From Rhodospirillales bacterium (GTDB lineage Bacteria; Pseudomonadota; Alphaproteobacteria; Rhodospirillales; Casp-alpha2), in contig JAJFIE010000141.1 in the NCBI GenBank assembly GCA_021775275.1, positions 1 through 9,664 on the forward strand: a DNA stretch of 9,664 bases, written 5' to 3'. Numbering within the stretch: the first letter of the stretch is position 1; each line of letters starts with the position of its first letter. A model generated the notes under the pieces. That model had not been told where the DNA came from. It made no database searches and saw nothing but the letters and a program-made list of their open reading frames with translations. Positions 7,205 through 9,664 of the stretch are shown in pieces. The position numbers and the translations under genes are program-made.

Positions 7205-8167
7205 TCAGGCGGCAATCCTTGACGGCATTGATGGGCGCACCCCCAGTATGTGGCAGATGGCAAAGCAGAGATCGGCCTGATTCAGGGTGTAAAAATGGAA
7301 CGTGTCGATACCCTGAGCATAAAGTGCCCGGCATTGTTCTGCGGCTACTGATGCCGCGACCAGCCGCCGGGTGGCGGCGTCATGGTTCAGGCCCTCAAAC
7401 AATTCGCCCATCCATTTTGGAACGTTGGCGCCACAACGATCCGCAAAACGAGAAATCCGGCGGAAGTCTGTGACCGGTAGAATTCCCGGTATGATCGGTG
7501 CGGCAATTCCTGCATTTCGCGCACGTTCGAGAAACCGAAGGTAGTCCTCCACATCAAAGAAAAATTGTGTAATGGCACGGCTGGCCCCTGCATCCAGCTT
7601 CCGCTTCAGATTGTCCAGATCAGCTTCTTCGCTTCCGGCCTCGGGATGGGTTTCCGGATAGGCGGCGACGCTGATATCGAAATTGGCGACATCGCGCAGG
7701 CCAGCCACCAGATCGGCGGCATAGGCATAACCCTTCGGATGGGGTTCATACCGGTTTGATCCCTTGGGCGGGTCACCCCGCAAAGCAATGATATGGCTGC
7801 CACCGGCATCGACGAACTCTTGTGCTGTTTGATTGATCGTCTCGCGTGATGCCCCGGCACAGGTCAGGTGCATGGCTACTTCTGTCTTGGTTGTGCGGTT
7901 CAGGGACTTGACCGCCTCCAACGTCCGATCATGAGTGGCGCCGCCTGCGCCATAGGTAACGGAGACGAATGATGGGTCCAGCGGCAGCAATCGCTCTACC
8001 GAAGCCCAGAAAGGTCCTGCGCCATTTCCGACTGTCGGGGGGAAGAACTCAAAAGATACATTGACGTCCTGTGGTAATGGCGTGGCGATCGCCAGATCAA
8101 GTGCCGCAGCTCGTCCCCGGGCGGTAACGTTCATAAGCGGGCTGGTTTCGTTTTTGGATAACATCAT
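7205..8167 (-). CDS. metF: 5,10-methylenetetrahydrofolate reductase (MetF)
   Basis: FAD-dependent reduction of 5,10-methylene-THF to 5-methyl-THF, the methyl donor for methionine synthesis. With the start chosen here the protein has 320 residues. The TIM-barrel hallmarks are in order: SFEFFPP (38-44, catalytic Glu40), VSVTYGAGG (68-76), LRGDPP (129-134, Asp132), ITQFFFD (199-205, Gln201), PGILPV (227-232) and the terminal HFYTLN (291-296). The start is set at the ATG 8165-8167 (the adjacent ATG 8162-8164 is equally possible) because GAGG at 8173-8176 is correctly spaced. The frame stays open up to 8266, but that stretch overlaps the 3' end of the upstream gene. The start is seven bases after the stop of the ArsR-methyltransferase fusion, so the two are one transcription unit and metF is very probably controlled by that regulator. 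Confidence 0.96.
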   Translation of the reverse strand: MMLSKNETSPLMNVTARGRAAALDLAIATPLPQDVNVSFEFFPPTVGNGAGPFWASVERLLPLDPSFVSVTYGAGGATHDRTLEAVKSLNRTTKTEVAMHLTCAGASRETINQTAQEFVDAGGSHIIALRGDPPKGSNRYEPHPKGYAYAADLVAGLRDVANFDISVAAYPETHPEAGSEEADLDNLKRKLDAGASRAITQFFFDVEDYLRFLERARNAGIAAPIIPGILPVTDFRRISRFADRCGANVPKWMGELFEGLNHDAATRRLVAASVAAEQCRALYAQGIDTFHFYTLNQADLCFAICHILGVRPSMPSRIAA

Positions 8168-8174
8168 GAAATCC

Positions 8175-9188
8175 TCAATGGGTTGATAGCGGGCGGGGGG
8201 TTGGCAAGGGGCGGGATGGGGTGACATCGGGTTTGTTCCCGGCATGAGTATCCGGTTTTTCCGCAAGCCAAAGCGATACTGTCAGCGGGTTACCTTTCAG
8301 GTGCCGGGTATGCGCCAGACGCATTCCGGTACTTTCGAGCCAGTTCTGGACTTCGCCGACCGGAAAGCCCAAACGCCGATGGGCATGGTCGCGCCGCAGC
8401 TCTTCGACATCATGGGGAGAAAAATCGACGATCAACAGCCGCCCCCCCGGTCGCAGTGTTCGCACGGCCTCATCAACGGCAAATTCCGGGTCATCCACAT
8501 AATGCAGGACCTGATGAAACAGAATGGTGTCAAATGAATGATCGCTGAATGGTAGATCATACATATCGCCATGACGGACATGGCATTGTTCCAAATTCAA
8601 CCGCCCAAGATTAGCCCGCGCCATGGCGAGCATGCTTCGGGAGCGATCAATTCCTTCGGCCCTATGGGATGTGGACGCCAGAATTTCGAGCATACGGCCC
8701 GTCCCGGTACCGATGTCCAGCAGATCACCTGTTTCCTTGTCCGCCAACAATGACAGAACCGTGTCTTCTACTTCCTGATCATCCACGTGCATGGCCCGCA
8801 GTGAATCCCACTGACGCGCATTGGTTCGGAAATACTCGGCGGCTTTGGTTTCGCGTTCATGTTTGATCTGCGCCATGCGGGTCTGATCATGCCGCAGAGC
8901 ATCATCTTCTACCGGGAGAATGCACGAAATCTGGCGCGCAACCTCGGCCCCGATGCCATCCCGTGACAGGCGGTGGAAGACACAGGCCCCTTCCGGCAAT
9001 TTCTCCAACACACCGGCATCGACAAGAAGTTTCAGGTGTCGGGAAATGCGCGGCTGGCTTTGGCCAAGAATACGGCAGAGTTCGTTGACAGTCAGATCGC
9101 CGACCCGGCACAGGGCGACAACGCGTAGGCGTGTCGGCTCCGCAATAGCGCGTAAGGCGTTTAACAAGTGGGGTAAATCTGTGGTCAT
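8175..9188 (-). CDS. ArsR-family regulator fused to a class I SAM-dependent methyltransferase
   Basis: A 337-residue two-domain protein. Residues 10-80 form an ArsR-type winged helix: AIAEPTRLRVVALC, then LTVNELCRILGQSQPRISRHLKLL (32-55) with the recognition helix at 44-55, then the wing. No ArsR metal-binding Cys pair (CVC-type) is visible, so metal sensing is unlikely. Residues about 115-255 form a SAM-binding methyltransferase fold: LLDIGTGTGRMLEIL (156-170, motif I), GDMYDLPFSDHSFD (207-220) and RTLRPGGRLLIVDF (243-256). After residue 310 there is a Pro/Thr/Ser/His-rich tail unlike the rest. A TTG start at 9200 is possible, but the ATG at 9186-9188 has a GGA-containing ribosome-binding site and begins right at the domain. 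It stands directly before metF. By context I infer that it senses SAM or SAH through the methyltransferase-like domain and represses the operon; whether it still methylates anything is unknown. Confidence 0.9.
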   Translation of the reverse strand: MTTDLPHLLNALRAIAEPTRLRVVALCRVGDLTVNELCRILGQSQPRISRHLKLLVDAGVLEKLPEGACVFHRLSRDGIGAEVARQISCILPVEDDALRHDQTRMAQIKHERETKAAEYFRTNARQWDSLRAMHVDDQEVEDTVLSLLADKETGDLLDIGTGTGRMLEILASTSHRAEGIDRSRSMLAMARANLGRLNLEQCHVRHGDMYDLPFSDHSFDTILFHQVLHYVDDPEFAVDEAVRTLRPGGRLLIVDFSPHDVEELRRDHAHRRLGFPVGEVQNWLESTGMRLAHTRHLKGNPLTVSLWLAEKPDTHAGNKPDVTPSRPLPTPRPLSTH

Positions 9189-9239
9189 AGATTTTTCCAA
9201 ATTTCACAGGGCGCATTGATAATCATGTATTGCTATCTC

Positions 9240-9275
9240 AATTACATAAATATATCAAGATATCTTTATGTAATT
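9240..9275. promoter_or_regulatory. Long AT-rich dyad: candidate operator of the ArsR-methyltransferase/metF operon
   Basis: AATTACATAAA (9240-9250) is a perfect inverted repeat of TTTATGTAATT (9265-9275). The inner segment continues as ATATC (9252-9256) and GATAT (9259-9263), so 16 of 18 base pairs match about the centre at 9257/9258. A second, overlapping dyad is centred on GATATC (9259-9264), with AAGATATCTT at 9257-9266 and further partial symmetry out to 9251-9272. ACATAAATA occurs again at 9281-9289. The main dyad ends 51 bases before the ArsR-methyltransferase start, a sensible position for an ArsR-type repressor overlapping its promoter. TTGATA on the minus strand (9253-9258) could be a -35 element inside it, though no good -10 follows. 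Confidence 0.7.
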
Positions 9276-9376
9276 TGTCCACATAAATAATGCGGTGAGC
9301 AAGACGTTTGGCTAGCCGGTGCGTGGTTATGTGGGATATGCTGTGTTCGGTAGATGAAGATCGGAGCGAACAGGCG

Positions 9377-9664
9377 ATGTTAGACGAAATCGAAACAAGG
9401 AACCGCAAATTCACCAAGATGCTCGAAGAAGCGATTAGGCAATCCAATCACGAAGTGATTGATCCGATGCTTCCACCGTTGACGGTTCAATCGATTCTTC
9501 CTATTGCCGTTATGGTTGCAAAACTGAGAGGCCGGTATATCGCTGAGGCATTTAAAATGGTGGCAAACAAGAAAGACGGCTTTCCGGACCCGGAACAGAT
9601 CGCCAAATTGCGTGAATACCGGGAAGCCTATGAAGAGGCCTTGGCTGCCTCACAATCGTTGGAG
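9377..9664 (+). CDS. Hypothetical protein, 5' part
   Basis: An open frame continuing off the right edge; the first 96 residues are seen. I do not recognise the family. The sequence is charged and predicted mostly helical: MLDEIETRNRKFTKMLEEAI at the start, a short hydrophobic stretch around SILPIAVMVAKL (about 38-49) too short and polar-flanked to be a sure membrane helix, then a Lys/Glu-rich segment (KLREYREAYEEAL, about 78-90) with coiled-coil character. The start is uncertain. ATG 9377 has GGAG (9363-9366) about ten bases upstream, while in-frame ATGs at 9329 and 9338 lack a good ribosome-binding site. It is divergent from the ArsR-methyltransferase gene and shares its AT-rich upstream region, so it could be regulated from the same dyad, but it may equally be unrelated. 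Confidence 0.6.
   Translation, partial: MLDEIETRNRKFTKMLEEAIRQSNHEVIDPMLPPLTVQSILPIAVMVAKLRGRYIAEAFKMVANKKDGFPDPEQIAKLREYREAYEEALAASQSLE

Noticed and set aside
7114..7263. 50-residue N-terminal extension of the 2-hydroxyacid dehydrogenase
   Set aside because: Overlaps the end of metF, has no family counterpart, and a good AAGGGG ribosome-binding site marks the ATG at 7113.
8168..8266. 33-residue N-terminal extension of MetF
   Set aside because: Overlaps the 3' end of the ArsR-methyltransferase gene, and GAGG at 8173-8176 supports the start at 8167 or 8164.
9186..9200. TTG start for the ArsR-methyltransferase gene
   Set aside because: The ATG four codons later has a better placed GGA ribosome-binding site and fits family N-termini.
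9189..9376. SAM riboswitch ahead of the metF operon
   Set aside because: No SAM-I or SAM-II core pattern is recognisable; the symmetry there looks like a protein-binding DNA dyad instead.
9238..9447. Minus-strand 69-codon open frame
   Set aside because: Covers the operator dyad and the start of the plus-strand hypothetical gene; Ser/Ile-rich composition typical of a chance frame in AT-rich DNA.

Overview
The window reads as chromosomal DNA of moderate GC from a Gram-negative bacterium, most likely an alphaproteobacterium. The main reasons are an ArsR-type regulator fused to a SAM-dependent methyltransferase directly upstream of metF, an arrangement I associate with that class, and the style of the CysD/CysN and GcvA-like LysR proteins. 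That placement is an inference. I see no transposase, integrase, tRNA, rRNA or CRISPR array. Coding density is high, and no stretch above 300 bases lacks a gene.

From left to right: positions 2-1887 carry cysD and the first 327 codons of cysN on the minus strand, overlapping by one base. Together they encode ATP sulfurylase, which activates sulfate to APS. Positions 2040-3613 (minus) hold a two-gene unit: an arylmalonate-decarboxylase/maleate-isomerase-type protein followed by a small PAPS-type sulfotransferase. A LysR-type regulator (about 3745-4653, plus) is divergent from this unit and probably controls it. Positions 4667-9188 (minus) form one long co-directional series. In transcription order this is an ArsR-methyltransferase fusion, metF, a D-2-hydroxyacid dehydrogenase, a flavodoxin-fold NAD(P)H:quinone oxidoreductase and a second sulfotransferase of the same family as the first. 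At the right end, a divergent ORF of unknown function starts near 9377 on the plus strand and runs off the window.

The common thread is sulfur and one-carbon metabolism. ATP sulfurylase provides APS, the precursor of the PAPS that sulfotransferases use. MetF makes the methyl-THF needed for methionine, and its upstream regulator is likely to sense a SAM-cycle metabolite. The least explained part is the pair of related sulfotransferases on either side of the LysR gene. One is coupled to a decarboxylase/racemase-fold protein that lacks both family catalytic cysteines; the other ends the metF series next to two redox enzymes. A dedicated sulfation or sulfated-metabolite pathway is possible, but its substrate cannot be read from the sequence.

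The clearest regulatory DNA is a long, near-perfect AT-rich dyad at 9240-9275 upstream of the ArsR-methyltransferase gene, with a second overlapping dyad centred on GATATC. It is a strong candidate autoregulatory operator for the metF series.
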